From Roseovarius sp. TE539 (lineage in GTDB: Bacteria > Pseudomonadota > Alphaproteobacteria > Rhodobacterales > Rhodobacteraceae), in NCBI RefSeq assembly GCF_003298505.1, contig NZ_QNGB01000032.1, positions 1 to 36,113 of the forward strand: a stretch of 36,113 nucleotides of DNA. Direction: 5' to 3'. How positions within the stretch are numbered: position 1 is the first letter of the stretch; every line of letters starts with the position of its first letter. The notes beneath the pieces are model-generated. The model ran no database searches. It saw nothing but the letters and a program-made list of their open reading frames with translations, and had not been told where the DNA came from. Shown here piece after piece: positions 1 to 7,464 of this stretch. A program made the translations under genes and the position numbers.

Positions 1-147
1 TCTACAACCAGCAGCTCCCGCAATCAGCCCTGGGCAGCAAGACGCCCTTGCAGGCGATGAAAGACTGGCACAAACTCAAGCCCGACCTGTTCAGGAAACG
101 GCCATACTACCTTCCGGGATCCGACACCTAAGCTACTGATGCTACAA
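1..147 (+). mobile_element. Right end of an insertion sequence (IS481/IS3-like), cut by window edge
   Basis: The window opens inside a transposase reading frame that stops at 129-131. Beyond the stop there is only a short tail before an AT-rich unrelated gene begins. The sequence GCTACA at about 141-147 could be the terminal CA-ending inverted repeat, but the other end of the element lies outside the window, so the boundary at 147 is a guess. The family assignment rests on the transposase tail only. Confidence 0.55.
3..131 (+). CDS. Transposase, C-terminal fragment (DDE integrase-core type)
   Basis: Frame 3 is open from the window edge to a TAA at 129-131 and encodes 42 residues. It contains the blocks YNQQLPQSALGSKTP and QAMKDWHKLKPDLF and ends in a PYYLPGSDT-like tail. 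From memory this tail is characteristic of IS481/IS3-superfamily integrase-core transposases that are common in Rhodobacterales. The catalytic DDE residues lie upstream, outside the window. It is partial only because of the window edge; nothing here shows whether the full element is active. It lies tail-to-tail with the HEPN-like gene, whose stop is about 40 bases away. Confidence 0.75.
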   Translation, partial: YNQQLPQSALGSKTPLQAMKDWHKLKPDLFRKRPYYLPGSDT

Positions 148-171
148 GTTTGGGAAAAATCGGGCCTACCG

Positions 172-1509
172 TTAAGAAAAGTGCTTATTGAATTCCTTTA
201 AATCTCTCGCTTCACGGAAAATACTCCAAGTGTAAGCGTAAGAATAGCTGAGTCCTGCAGATTTGGCTGCGCCCGTGAGCATATCCAAATCCTTGAAATC
301 ACGCCTCAGGCAAGCTAACACGAGTTCTACAAGCGGCGTTTTTAAAGAGAGATCACAACGCGATAAAATATCTTCGATCTTACCCTGCTTTTCCTCTTCT
401 GGAATTCCTTCATCATATAAAATCCCTTGAGCCTTGTTTATAGAAAGGTAGAGCGTCCTCTTATGAGAACGCGGGCCTCTTGTATTCAAACCAAAGTCTG
501 CAATACGTCGCGCCATTTTTGTTAAATCAGCTTCGAGAAAGTCATGAGAGGCCGCAAGTATGCACCCAAGAGACTTGTCGCACGTGTCTGGCAAGTGTTT
601 CTGCCAAATCATGTGGAGTGAGTAAAAACCAACCTGATATATCCTAGCTGTAGCCCGCCTGAGATATTGACGGCCGACTTTAATTTCCGTTCCCAATGCT
701 GGCAGTTCTTCATTAGTCCAACCAAATTTGCTACATACATTCCGGTATCGCCTATTTACTACACCACCAGAGTGCGTGAGCAAGTGCCTCCTTTGGCAAA
801 TCTCAACGAATTCTTTAATTATTCTTTCGTCTGAAAGCAAATTCACGTCAAAATTCTTACCCAACCAATCAAGTGTTGCGGTATGGGTGTTGCCCTGAAG
901 AATATCAATTAGCCTCTTTTCCAAAGCCTCTTCGCGAAACTCTTCGATTGACGAGAATCTTGAAAGATCATCAAGTGAATAATTTTTCTCCGAACCACTT
1001 AAAAACTTTTCCGGCCTAATATTTGCCAAGATTTTCAGGAGCTGGTACAGAAACGCTTCATACTCTGAAAGTAACGCGCCTAAAGTTGCGCGTCCCATAG
1101 CGATCGCGCCTTTTGTTGCATGTTGGGACTTTCCAATTTTTTGGTTTATGAGAGGTAAATCACGAAGATTTAATATGTACTCTGTCACACCATTTTCATC
1201 ATCGCTTTCAATTACCTTTATTGCACTTTCGCTTGCTTGAGCCACCACGGATTCTTTTAGATCCATGCTAGCAATATAGTGTCCCGTAAACGCTAATTTT
1301 GGAACCGTTTCAAAGAAACCAATAGCTATCGAAGTCCATGATTGCGAAAGATCGTATAAACCGGGTGTATTGGGATCACTTGCAAGAGAGACCGATGAGC
1401 TTTCTTCATCATTGTCAGGCAAGTCAAAACTAATGTCATAAAAACCTGCTTCGCTTCTCTGTACTCTGAGTGAAAATGTATTCTCATGTTCTTGTCGCTC
1501 ACTGTTCAT
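172..1509 (-). CDS. HEPN-domain protein, putative RNase of a defence or toxin type
   Basis: This 445-residue protein is not a family I can name as a whole. It has a helical middle region (about 145-260) containing R241-HLLT-H246, an exact RX4H signature of HEPN ribonucleases, followed by SGGVVNRRY, as often seen after the HEPN motif. The N-terminal 120 residues are acidic and probably beta-rich; the C-terminal 150 residues are helical. No signal peptide or membrane segment is visible, so a cytoplasmic place is likely. The ATG at 1507-1509 is preceded by GAGGTGA, a good ribosome binding site. Base composition is far lower in GC than the neighbours (23 of 60 bases in 181-240), which suggests transfer. 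No antitoxin or partner gene is visible on either side. HEPN proteins act in toxin-antitoxin, abortive infection and CRISPR-linked systems; which one applies here is unknown. Confidence 0.6.
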   Translation of the reverse strand: MNSERQEHENTFSLRVQRSEAGFYDISFDLPDNDEESSSVSLASDPNTPGLYDLSQSWTSIAIGFFETVPKLAFTGHYIASMDLKESVVAQASESAIKVIESDDENGVTEYILNLRDLPLINQKIGKSQHATKGAIAMGRATLGALLSEYEAFLYQLLKILANIRPEKFLSGSEKNYSLDDLSRFSSIEEFREEALEKRLIDILQGNTHTATLDWLGKNFDVNLLSDERIIKEFVEICQRRHLLTHSGGVVNRRYRNVCSKFGWTNEELPALGTEIKVGRQYLRRATARIYQVGFYSLHMIWQKHLPDTCDKSLGCILAASHDFLEADLTKMARRIADFGLNTRGPRSHKRTLYLSINKAQGILYDEGIPEEEKQGKIEDILSRCDLSLKTPLVELVLACLRRDFKDLDMLTGAAKSAGLSYSYAYTWSIFREARDLKEFNKHFS

Positions 1510-1523
1510 AGTGTCACCTCACT

Positions 1524-1550
1524 GGCCGCGCCACAGGCGCGCCCATTTTT
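1524..1550 (+). terminator. GC hairpin followed by T5, just upstream of the HEPN gene
   Basis: CGCGCC (1527-1532), loop ACA and GGCGCG (1536-1541) form a perfect 6-bp stem, extended by two outer G-C pairs, and are followed by TTTTT at 1546-1550. Read on the plus strand it looks like an intrinsic terminator. On the minus strand the same hairpin falls in the leader of the HEPN gene, directly before its ribosome binding site. Confidence 0.4.
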
Positions 1551-1887
1551 CACACAAAACCCCCACAAACCCCCGCCATTCCCCATTTGGACATGCCGGA
1601 CGTCTCCTGCGTCACTCCCCAACCCTTCACCATCTGCCTCGTGCAATCAAGAGCAGGGGTAAACCACATGCGGCTCACCCGGATGTGCCGGGCGCCGGCC
1701 GCGCCTTTTTGCTTTGGTGCCGTCCTGACTTGTGATAAAATCCTCCACACAGGCGGCGAAAGACCGTCCGGAAAGTGAACCGAGGCAGGCAGCCCACCCG
1801 GAATTCCCGAACCCTCGCGCGCCATTCAGTGGCCGCGGAAGCGGATCTTCGGGCTGCCGATCATGGCGGGGGCAACACGGCTTGAGC
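1551..1887. other. Intergenic region before the acyltransferase gene
   Basis: About 340 bases without a supported gene. Short open frames on both strands here lack ribosome binding sites and family signals. The stretch includes a terminator-like hairpin (1691-1710) and an AT-rich patch TGTGATAAAATCC at about 1731-1743 that could carry a -10 element for the acyltransferase gene, but no convincing -35 is seen at the right distance. Confidence 0.4.
1691..1710 (+). terminator. Candidate intrinsic terminator
   Basis: GGCGC (1691-1695), loop CGGCC and GCGCC (1701-1705) are followed by TTTTT (1706-1710). The stem is short but pure GC. No plus-strand gene lies upstream of it, so it may end an unrecognised short transcript or insulate the downstream acyltransferase gene from the left. 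Confidence 0.4.
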
Positions 1888-2475
1888 ATGGCCGACAAGG
1901 ACTTCGTGCGCAGGTCGATGCGCCATCTGGCCACCCTGAGGGAGGCCGGCCCGTTTCCCGCCGCCACGGACACCCCTTTTCCGGACGACTGGTTCGATCT
2001 GCCACAAAACACGCTCGCGGATCTCGGGGCGATGATGTATCTCGCCGCCCTCAGCCGCTTCAACCGCACCCGGACCTTGCCGCAGGCGCTGGCGCAGTTC
2101 GAACCGCCCCTGCGGCTGGGCCAGTACAAGACGTTCCGCGGCGGCGGGCACCCCCGCGCCTTCGTGACATGGGCGGGCCTGTCGCCCGAGGCCGAATACC
2201 GGCTGGCCGTGGATCATCAGCCCTTGTTGCCACAGGACTGGAACGGCGGCAGCTCGAAATGGCTCATCGACCTCGTGGCGCCGTTCGGCCATGTCGAACA
2301 GGTGCTCACCCGGCTCGCTGCCAATCCGAACGAAACGCGTGTCCGCGCCCTTTGGCACAACAAGGCCGGCACCCGCTACCGCGTGGTGGAATGGACCCGC
2401 CCGGCGCCGGGCGGCAGGATCTCGGTCGCGTCCTACGGCGCGGGCCAGTTCCGAGACCGGATCTCGGAGGACTGA
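1888..2475 (+). CDS. HlyC-like toxin-activating lysine acyltransferase (divergent)
   Basis: The 195-residue protein matches the HlyC family, which transfers fatty acyl groups from acyl-ACP to lysines of RTX toxins in the cytoplasm. A gap-free alignment by eye from LADLGAMMYLAAL (44-56) through QYKTF (79-83) follows HlyC LGHVSWLWA to QYVLL. VTWAGLSPEAE (93-103) and WLIDLVAPFG (125-134) match the family core and keep the catalytic Asp (D128). The catalytic His of HlyC (His23) aligns with Asn59 in RFNRTR, so classical acyltransfer activity is uncertain. The frame is open upstream; I chose ATG 1888 because the sequence before it does not look family-like, although no strong ribosome binding site is present. 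It stops 3 bases before the Hint gene, so the two are almost certainly co-transcribed and the Hint protein is the obvious candidate partner. Confidence 0.75.
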   Translation: MADKDFVRRSMRHLATLREAGPFPAATDTPFPDDWFDLPQNTLADLGAMMYLAALSRFNRTRTLPQALAQFEPPLRLGQYKTFRGGGHPRAFVTWAGLSPEAEYRLAVDHQPLLPQDWNGGSSKWLIDLVAPFGHVEQVLTRLAANPNETRVRALWHNKAGTRYRVVEWTRPAPGGRISVASYGAGQFRDRISED

Positions 2476-2478
2476 GCC

Positions 2479-3441
2479 ATGGGATTCCCGATCATCGGCG
2501 GAGATACCAGCGGCACGGTCACCGAAGGCAGCGGCGCCATCGTCACCGGGGATCTCGATGACATCCTGCAACCGGGCACACTTGACGATACCTGGTCGAT
2601 CTCCGGGTCGGCGACATACGGAAACGCGTCAATCGACGCCGTGACCGGGGCGTGGAGCTATGACCTGGATGACAGCAACCCGGCGGTGCAGGCGCTCGAT
2701 CCGGGCGACACCCTGACCGACACCTTCACGGTACTGGCCATCGACGTGGGCGGCGGCTCGGACACGCAGGACGTGACCATCACCATCAATGGCGCTGTCT
2801 GTTTCGCCGCCGGAACCCTGATCGAAACAGCGGACGGACCGCGGACGGTGGAAACGCTGGCCACCGGCGACATGGTGCGCACGCTGGACCACGGGCTGCA
2901 ACCGTTGCGCTGGATCGGGGCGATGCCGGTTTCGACCGCCGAAATGCACGCCAATCCGCGCCTGTGTCCGGTGCGCATCCGCGCCGGCGCACTCGGCGCC
3001 GGACAACCCTTCCGCGATCTGCGCGTATCCCGGCAACATCGCGTGCTCATGCGCGCGCCCGGCACCGCCGCCGTCTGCGGCCAAACCGAGGCGCTGATCC
3101 CCGCGATCAAGCTTACGGCCCTGCCCGGCGTGCGGGTGGAGAAGACCGCGCGCGCGATCGTCTATTATCACCTGCTTCTTGACGCTCACGAAGTGATCTT
3201 CTCGGACGGGGCCGCCACGGAAAGCCTGCTGACAGCCCCTGTCGGAATGCAGGCATTGCCCGCTGCCGCCCGGGCCGAGATCACCGCGCTCTTTCCGGAG
3301 GTCGCCGCCCCCGGTCACAGCCCGCGCCCCGCCCGCTTCCTGCCCCGTAACGGGCAGGAAATCCGGGCTTTCCTGAACGCGTTCAGGGCGGACGCGGCGC
3401 CACCCCGGCCGGACGTTTCACAGATCCCCCAGCCGGCTTGA
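2479..3441 (+). CDS. VCBS-repeat and Hint-domain protein
   Basis: The 320-residue protein has two parts. Residues 10-105 form one VCBS/cadherin-like beta domain (GTVTEGSG, ATYGNASIDAVTGAWSYDLDD, DTFTV, VTITING), a repeat common in RTX adhesins. Residues 108-255 form a Hint domain of the type widespread in Rhodobacterales: Cys108 in VCFAAGTLIET, RTVETLATGDMVRTLD, LRVSRQHRVLM with His187, and HLLLDAHEVIFSDGAATES. The C-terminal tail of about 60 residues is proline-rich. Hint domains can splice or cleave their own backbone; whether this class does so is not settled. No N-terminal signal peptide is seen, which fits type I secretion, but no C-terminal RTX repeats are visible. GGAG 10 bases before ATG 2479 is a good ribosome binding site. 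It is coupled to the HlyC-like gene. Confidence 0.85.
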   Translation: MGFPIIGGDTSGTVTEGSGAIVTGDLDDILQPGTLDDTWSISGSATYGNASIDAVTGAWSYDLDDSNPAVQALDPGDTLTDTFTVLAIDVGGGSDTQDVTITINGAVCFAAGTLIETADGPRTVETLATGDMVRTLDHGLQPLRWIGAMPVSTAEMHANPRLCPVRIRAGALGAGQPFRDLRVSRQHRVLMRAPGTAAVCGQTEALIPAIKLTALPGVRVEKTARAIVYYHLLLDAHEVIFSDGAATESLLTAPVGMQALPAAARAEITALFPEVAAPGHSPRPARFLPRNGQEIRAFLNAFRADAAPPRPDVSQIPQPA

Positions 3442-3456
3442 GATGGATATCGCAGG

Positions 3457-3491
3457 CCGGGATTTGTTCGAATTGTTCAATGCGATCCCGG
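3457..3491. terminator. Possible hairpin between convergent genes
   Basis: CCGGGAT (3457-3463) and ATCCCGG (3485-3491) are perfect inverted repeats with a 21-base loop, placed between the convergent Hint and ccmG genes. There is no T-run after either arm, so the terminator role is only suggested by position. Confidence 0.3.
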
Positions 3492-3563
3492 GCAGCGGTG
3501 GATAACAGTCCAGATCCATCTTTAAAATGAATGGGCTGACCAGACTTCACACAGACCGGAAGC

Positions 3564-4100
3564 CTAATTCGAGGCCGCCTCAATGGCGGGGCGGATCCGG
3601 TCCTCCAGCATCCGCGAGGTGATCGGCCCCGCGAAGCGCAGCACAATTTTCCCTTCACCGTCAATGACATAGGTCTCAGGGACGCCATAAACGCCCCAGT
3701 TCAGGGCCATGCGCCCCTGCGAGTCCGCGCCCGTCGCGGCATAGGGATCCCCCAACTCTTCCAGGAAATCCAATGCGTTGCCGGGTTTGTCCTTGTAATT
3801 GACGCCATAGACGGGGATGCCTTCATCGGCCAGCGCCTCAAGATTGGGATGTTCTGCGCGGCACGGTGCACACCAGCTTGCCCAGTAGTTGACCAGAACC
3901 ACCTCGCCGCTTCGCAAGTCACTGTCGGAAAACATTTTCTTGTCACCCAACGTGGTGATTTCAACCGCCGGGGCGGGCTTGCCCTTCAAGCCCGAAGGCA
4001 ACGCGTCAGGGTCTTCGCGCTGCATTCCCACGAAGAAAAGCGCCGCCAGTCCGGCAAAAACGAGCGGCGGTGCGATCATCAGTGGGGATATTTTAGCCAT
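3564..4100 (-). CDS. ccmG: Thiol:disulfide interchange protein CcmG/DsbE
   Basis: CcmG is a periplasmic, membrane-anchored thioredoxin-like protein that keeps the haem-binding cysteines of apocytochrome c reduced. The 178-residue product has an N-terminal anchor (residues 6-26, LMIAPPLVFAGLAALFFVG), a thioredoxin fold with the active site W76-CAPC (Cys77, Cys80) and the GVPE motif with the cis-proline Pro141, typical of CcmG. The frame is open further upstream, but ATG 4100 gives the standard length and overlaps the end of ccmD by 8 bases, as expected for a coupled operon. It is the last gene of the ccmABCDG set. Confidence 0.93.
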   Translation of the reverse strand: MAKISPLMIAPPLVFAGLAALFFVGMQREDPDALPSGLKGKPAPAVEITTLGDKKMFSDSDLRSGEVVLVNYWASWCAPCRAEHPNLEALADEGIPVYGVNYKDKPGNALDFLEELGDPYAATGADSQGRMALNWGVYGVPETYVIDGEGKIVLRFAGPITSRMLEDRIRPAIEAASN

Positions 4101-4251
4101 GATCTCTTTGTGCTTTCTCTTCAATATCTTCCAGTTGCTTCTTGATCCGTTTCCCACGGCGCGCGCTCAGCCATGTCAACGCTGCCAGAAGGAGGATGGA
4201 CACCGCATAGGACGACAATACCTCGACCGCATATTTCCCCAGATCCGGCAT
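4093..4251 (-). CDS. ccmD: Haem exporter protein CcmD
   Basis: This is a 52-residue single-span membrane protein that holds haem-loaded CcmE to the CcmABC complex. The sequence starts MPDLGKYAVEVLSSYAV, the usual CcmD beginning. A membrane segment at about 8-28 and a basic stretch after it (SARRGKRIKKQ) show the normal topology. Its ATG (4249-4251) overlaps the TGA of ccmC by one base, and its end overlaps ccmG by 8 bases. The gene lies inside a longer spurious frame and is easy to miss because of its size. Confidence 0.9.
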   Translation of the reverse strand: MPDLGKYAVEVLSSYAVSILLLAALTWLSARRGKRIKKQLEDIEEKAQRDHG

Positions 4252-4982
4252 CACTTCATCCGCTCCCGCGCCAGCAATGCCCGCATCCTGCGCGCGCGGA
4301 TCTCGGTCCGCGTCCTCTGAAGAACCAAGGCAATGAAAAACAACACGAACCCCGCGATACACACAAGCAGCGGGAAGTAGAAGACATCGGCGACATTCTC
4401 TTCCTTGTCGAGGCTCAGGGACGCCCCTTGATGTAATCCCTGATTCCAGAAATTCACCGCATACCGGCTCAGTAGCGCGAAAACCGACCCGACAACACAC
4501 AGGATGCTCGTCAGGTCAGCCGCGGTGTCATCGTCCTCGATCGCCTCCCAGAGCGCCATGTACCCGAGATAAAAAAGAAACAGGATAAGAAAAGAGGTCA
4601 GGCGCGGGTCCCATGCCCACCAGGTGCCCCACATCGGCTGCCCCCAGATCGCACCCGTCACCAATGCGATCACCGTCATGACCGCCCCAACGGGCGCCGC
4701 CGCCCGCGCCGCCAGAGCGCTTACATGATGCCGCCGCACGATCCAGATAAGCGACGCGACCAGCATCATGAGCCAGGCATTGATCGCCATGAGCGCACTA
4801 GGGACATGAATATAAATGATTTTGACTGTCGATCCCTGCCGGTAATCATCAGGGGTAAAGAAGAACCCCCAGACGAGTCCGACCACCAGCGCCGCCACCG
4901 AAAGCCCGGCCACCCACGGCAACACGCGGTCGGTGGTCGCGATGAATTTCTTCGGATTTGCATATTCCCAGAGCGAATTCAT
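4251..4982 (-). CDS. ccmC: Haem exporter membrane protein CcmC
   Basis: CcmC binds haem at the periplasmic face and hands it to CcmE in system I cytochrome c maturation. The 243-residue protein has six predicted membrane spans. It contains the tryptophan-rich WWD motif WGQPMWGTWWAWDPR (113-127) and the two flanking histidines that serve as haem ligands in the family (His60 in YIHVPSA and His184 in LHQGAS). The start at ATG 4982 gives the family length. It follows ccmB by 28 bases and is joined to ccmD by a one-base stop/start overlap. Confidence 0.95.
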   Translation of the reverse strand: MNSLWEYANPKKFIATTDRVLPWVAGLSVAALVVGLVWGFFFTPDDYRQGSTVKIIYIHVPSALMAINAWLMMLVASLIWIVRRHHVSALAARAAAPVGAVMTVIALVTGAIWGQPMWGTWWAWDPRLTSFLILFLFYLGYMALWEAIEDDDTAADLTSILCVVGSVFALLSRYAVNFWNQGLHQGASLSLDKEENVADVFYFPLLVCIAGFVLFFIALVLQRTRTEIRARRMRALLARERMK

Positions 4983-5010
4983 CCAGCTGTCTTTCGTTCA
5001 CGAATTTCCG

Positions 5011-5667
5011 TCATCGCAGGTTGACCCTGATCACCGCAGCCGACGCGAATGGCAACAGCGCGATGGCCCCACAGGTGATCCCTGCCAGCATCAGCACCGG
5101 GGTCGAAATGTCCAGTCCCTGGGCGCCGCGCCGGGCGGCTTCGGTTCCGAAGATCAGCGTCGGCACATAGAGCGGCAGGACCAGCAAGGACAGAAGCAAC
5201 CCGCCGCGCTTGATCCCGACGGTCAGGGCCGCACCGAATGTTCCGATCACGCTGAGTGCCGGGGTGCCGAGGAAAAGCGAGAGGATCAAGGGCTTATAGC
5301 CCTCTTCCGGCAGGCTCATGAGCAGTCCGAAAAGCGGCGCGGCCAGCACAAGGGGCACCCCAGTGGTCACCCAGTGGGCGAGGGCCTTGACGCTCACCAG
5401 CGCCTCCATCGGCAACGGTGCGGTCGCCAGGAGGTCCAGCGATCCATCCTCCCAGTCGAGGGCGAAGATGCGATCCAGCGACAGAAGACAGGCCAGAAGC
5501 GCCCCCAGCCACAGGATGCCCGGTGCGATTGCCGCAAGCAAGGTGCTTTCAGGGCCGACCCCGAAAGGCACAAGAACCACGACGATCAGGAAAAAGGCAA
5601 TCCCGAGGCCGAAACCGCCACCGGCCCGCATCGCCAATCGGAAATCCCGGACCAGGAGCGCCTTCAC
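5011..5667 (-). CDS. ccmB: Haem exporter permease CcmB
   Basis: CcmB is the 218-residue membrane partner of the CcmA ATPase in the complex that releases holo-CcmE. It begins [18 protein letters not shown], the typical amphipathic start of the family, and shows six hydrophobic segments. The [16 protein letters not shown] stretch after the second span is the conserved cytoplasmic loop. The start codon is GTG (5665-5667), overlapping the ccmA stop by 4 bases, so translation is coupled. Confidence 0.94.
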   Translation of the reverse strand: MKALLVRDFRLAMRAGGGFGLGIAFFLIVVVLVPFGVGPESTLLAAIAPGILWLGALLACLLSLDRIFALDWEDGSLDLLATAPLPMEALVSVKALAHWVTTGVPLVLAAPLFGLLMSLPEEGYKPLILSLFLGTPALSVIGTFGAALTVGIKRGGLLLSLLVLPLYVPTLIFGTEAARRGAQGLDISTPVLMLAGITCGAIALLPFASAAVIRVNLR

Positions 5668-6287
5668 AGGAACGCCCCGTCGAAATCGTCCGGTGCCGGC
5701 ACCTTCGCCCGGAACGGTTCAAGATCAAGACATTGCGCCTCTTCCAGCCCAAGGTCGATATGGGTCGCCAGCAGCGCGGCGCCGCCGGCAGCCAGATGCG
5801 CGCGAACGGCACGGACGAAAAGGGAAACGGCCTGGGTGTCAAGCGAAACGGTCGGTTCGTCGAGAACCCAGATCGGCCGCCCCGTGACGAGCAGCCGCGC
5901 AAGCCCCAGACGTCGCTTCTGGCCAGCGGACAGCGCCCCGGCCTGACGAGTTCGCAATGACACCAGATCGAACCCGGCCAGAGCAGCGGAAACTCCTTCG
6001 GTGTCAAAGACCTGTGACCAGAACGTCAGGTTCTCGTCCACGGTCAGCATTGACTTGATCCCGTCAGAATGGCCGGCATAGACCACCGTTTCCGGAGATG
6101 CCTCAACCCGGCCGGAAAGGGGCGGCTGCAACCCAGCGACGGTGCGCAGCAGCGTCGTCTTGCCGATCCCGTTGGGGCCACGCAGGACCAGCGCCTCGCC
6201 CGCCCGCAGGCGAAAGGACACGCCTTCCAGAACGGCCACCCCGCCCCGCGCGACGGACAGATTCTTAGCCCCGAGTTCCATGCTCAC
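5664..6287 (-). CDS. ccmA: Haem ABC exporter ATP-binding protein CcmA
   Basis: CcmA is the cytoplasmic ATPase of the CcmABCD complex; ATP hydrolysis is used to release haem-loaded CcmE. The 207-residue protein has a Walker A motif GPNGIGKTT (37-45), the ABC signature LSAGQKRR (119-126) and Walker B WVLDEPT (140-146). The start is GTG at 6285-6287, or ATG at 6281, which would shorten it by two residues; neither has a strong ribosome binding site. It overlaps ccmB by 4 bases and lies 60 bases after the Mth938-like gene. Confidence 0.95.
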   Translation of the reverse strand: MSMELGAKNLSVARGGVAVLEGVSFRLRAGEALVLRGPNGIGKTTLLRTVAGLQPPLSGRVEASPETVVYAGHSDGIKSMLTVDENLTFWSQVFDTEGVSAALAGFDLVSLRTRQAGALSAGQKRRLGLARLLVTGRPIWVLDEPTVSLDTQAVSLFVRAVRAHLAAGGAALLATHIDLGLEEAQCLDLEPFRAKVPAPDDFDGAFL

Positions 6288-6347
6288 GGACGTATCCCAA
6301 ACTGCCGGTTGCGCAAAGCGCCTTTGTCATCTCCGCGGCGCGGCATT

Positions 6348-6701
6348 TCAGACCGGCAGCAAGGCCGCCGCCACGCGCCGTCCCTCGGACAGGAGAACAT
6401 TGTAGGACCGACAGGCCGCAGCCGAGTGCATGCATTCCACACCCATGCCGGCTTCTTCCAGCGCGCTGCGCAAATCGGCGGGAATATGCGTGGTTTCCGG
6501 CCCGGTGCCGATGAAAAGAACGTCAATTTCATCGGCAAGGGCCAGCAATGTTTCGCCGTCATCGAACCCGCCCCAGCGGCGTACGCCGGTGGCCGTGACC
6601 CGGATCGCACCCTCCATCACCTCGCCGGCGACACGGAAGAAACCGGGCCCGTACCCCTGGATCGGCGTCGCCTCATCAAAGCGGATCTCGTGAAGCTGCA
6701 T
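6348..6701 (-). CDS. Mth938-like domain protein (DUF498/NDUFAF3 family)
   Basis: A small 117-residue cytoplasmic protein of the Mth938-like family, related to the mitochondrial complex I assembly factor NDUFAF3. It shows the family order: IQGYGPGFFRV near residue 14, an acidic DDGETLLAL stretch, the loop IDVLFIGTGPE (59-69) and the C-terminal SYNVLLSEGRRVAAALLP. The bacterial function is not established. In Rhodobacterales it commonly sits between secDF and the ccm genes, as here, which suggests a link with membrane biogenesis. It starts 10 bases after the stop of the TauE/SafE gene, so the two are likely in one transcript. Confidence 0.88.
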   Translation of the reverse strand: MQLHEIRFDEATPIQGYGPGFFRVAGEVMEGAIRVTATGVRRWGGFDDGETLLALADEIDVLFIGTGPETTHIPADLRSALEEAGMGVECMHSAAACRSYNVLLSEGRRVAAALLPV

Positions 6702-6711
6702 GGTCTTCCCT

Positions 6712-7464
6712 TCAATTCCAAAGCGGCAGGCCGCTTGTCACCGCAAGCCCGATCACACCATAGGCGGCCCATCGGTACAGGCGCTCGCGTGCCGGGTCAA
6801 ACAACGCCTGACCGATCAACGTGGTGCAGAAGTAGGGCACCGACAGGAAGGCCGCCAGGATCATGGTGTCAAAGCCCACGGCATCGCGCCACAACAGATT
6901 GATCACGATCACCACATCCAGCGCGGCCAGGAACAGGATGGTGTTGGCCCGCACCGAAAGTGCGGCCTGCCGTCCGGCAAGGTAGAAAAGGATCACCACC
7001 GGCCCGGTCAAACCGGTCAATCCGCCCACGATCCCGGCCATGGCCCCGATCGTTGCCAGCCCCGCAAGCCGCACGGCCCTGTCATGGCGCCACCCCGAAA
7101 CCAGTGCGGCCAGCGTGGTGGCGGCAATCCCCGCGACGATCCAGCGCACGGCGACCGGATCCAGCAAACCCAGAAGCCATATTCCCGCCGGTACGGTAAT
7201 CAACGCGGCAATCACCAGTATGGTGACTTCGCCGCGTGCGGCCTGGCCCCAGGCCCGCGGTAGCAACGCCGCCATGCTGGCGACCCCGGTCAGCGTTATC
7301 AGAGCGACCACCTGCGCCGGCGGCAGGAAAATGCCGGCGACCGGGACGAAGATCAGGGCCGTACCGAACCCGGTGAAACCGCGTATGATGCCGGCACCGG
7401 ATATCGTCAGCACAAGCCAGACAAGCCCCGGTGTTGCCAGGACCTCGGCCAAGAGGTCAGGCAT
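6712..7464 (-). CDS. TauE/SafE-family membrane permease
   Basis: A 250-residue integral membrane protein with about eight hydrophobic segments. It belongs to the TauE/SafE (sulfite exporter/DUF81) family, judging from GAGIIRGFTGFGTALIFVP near the N-terminus and its internal counterpart GIVGGLTGLTGPVVILFYL, the two glycine-rich half-repeats of this fold. Known members move sulfite, sulfoacetate or other small anions; the substrate here cannot be told. I chose ATG 7464 over the TTG one codon upstream. The start overlaps the secDF stop by 8 bases, so translation is likely coupled and the gene belongs to the yajC-secDF transcript. Confidence 0.88.
   Translation of the reverse strand: MPDLLAEVLATPGLVWLVLTISGAGIIRGFTGFGTALIFVPVAGIFLPPAQVVALITLTGVASMAALLPRAWGQAARGEVTILVIAALITVPAGIWLLGLLDPVAVRWIVAGIAATTLAALVSGWRHDRAVRLAGLATIGAMAGIVGGLTGLTGPVVILFYLAGRQAALSVRANTILFLAALDVVIVINLLWRDAVGFDTMILAAFLSVPYFCTTLIGQALFDPARERLYRWAAYGVIGLAVTSGLPLWN

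Noticed and set aside
1511..1735. Short plus-strand frame upstream of the acyltransferase gene
   Set aside because: It runs through both terminator-like hairpins, has no ribosome binding site and is made mostly of His, Pro and Arg.
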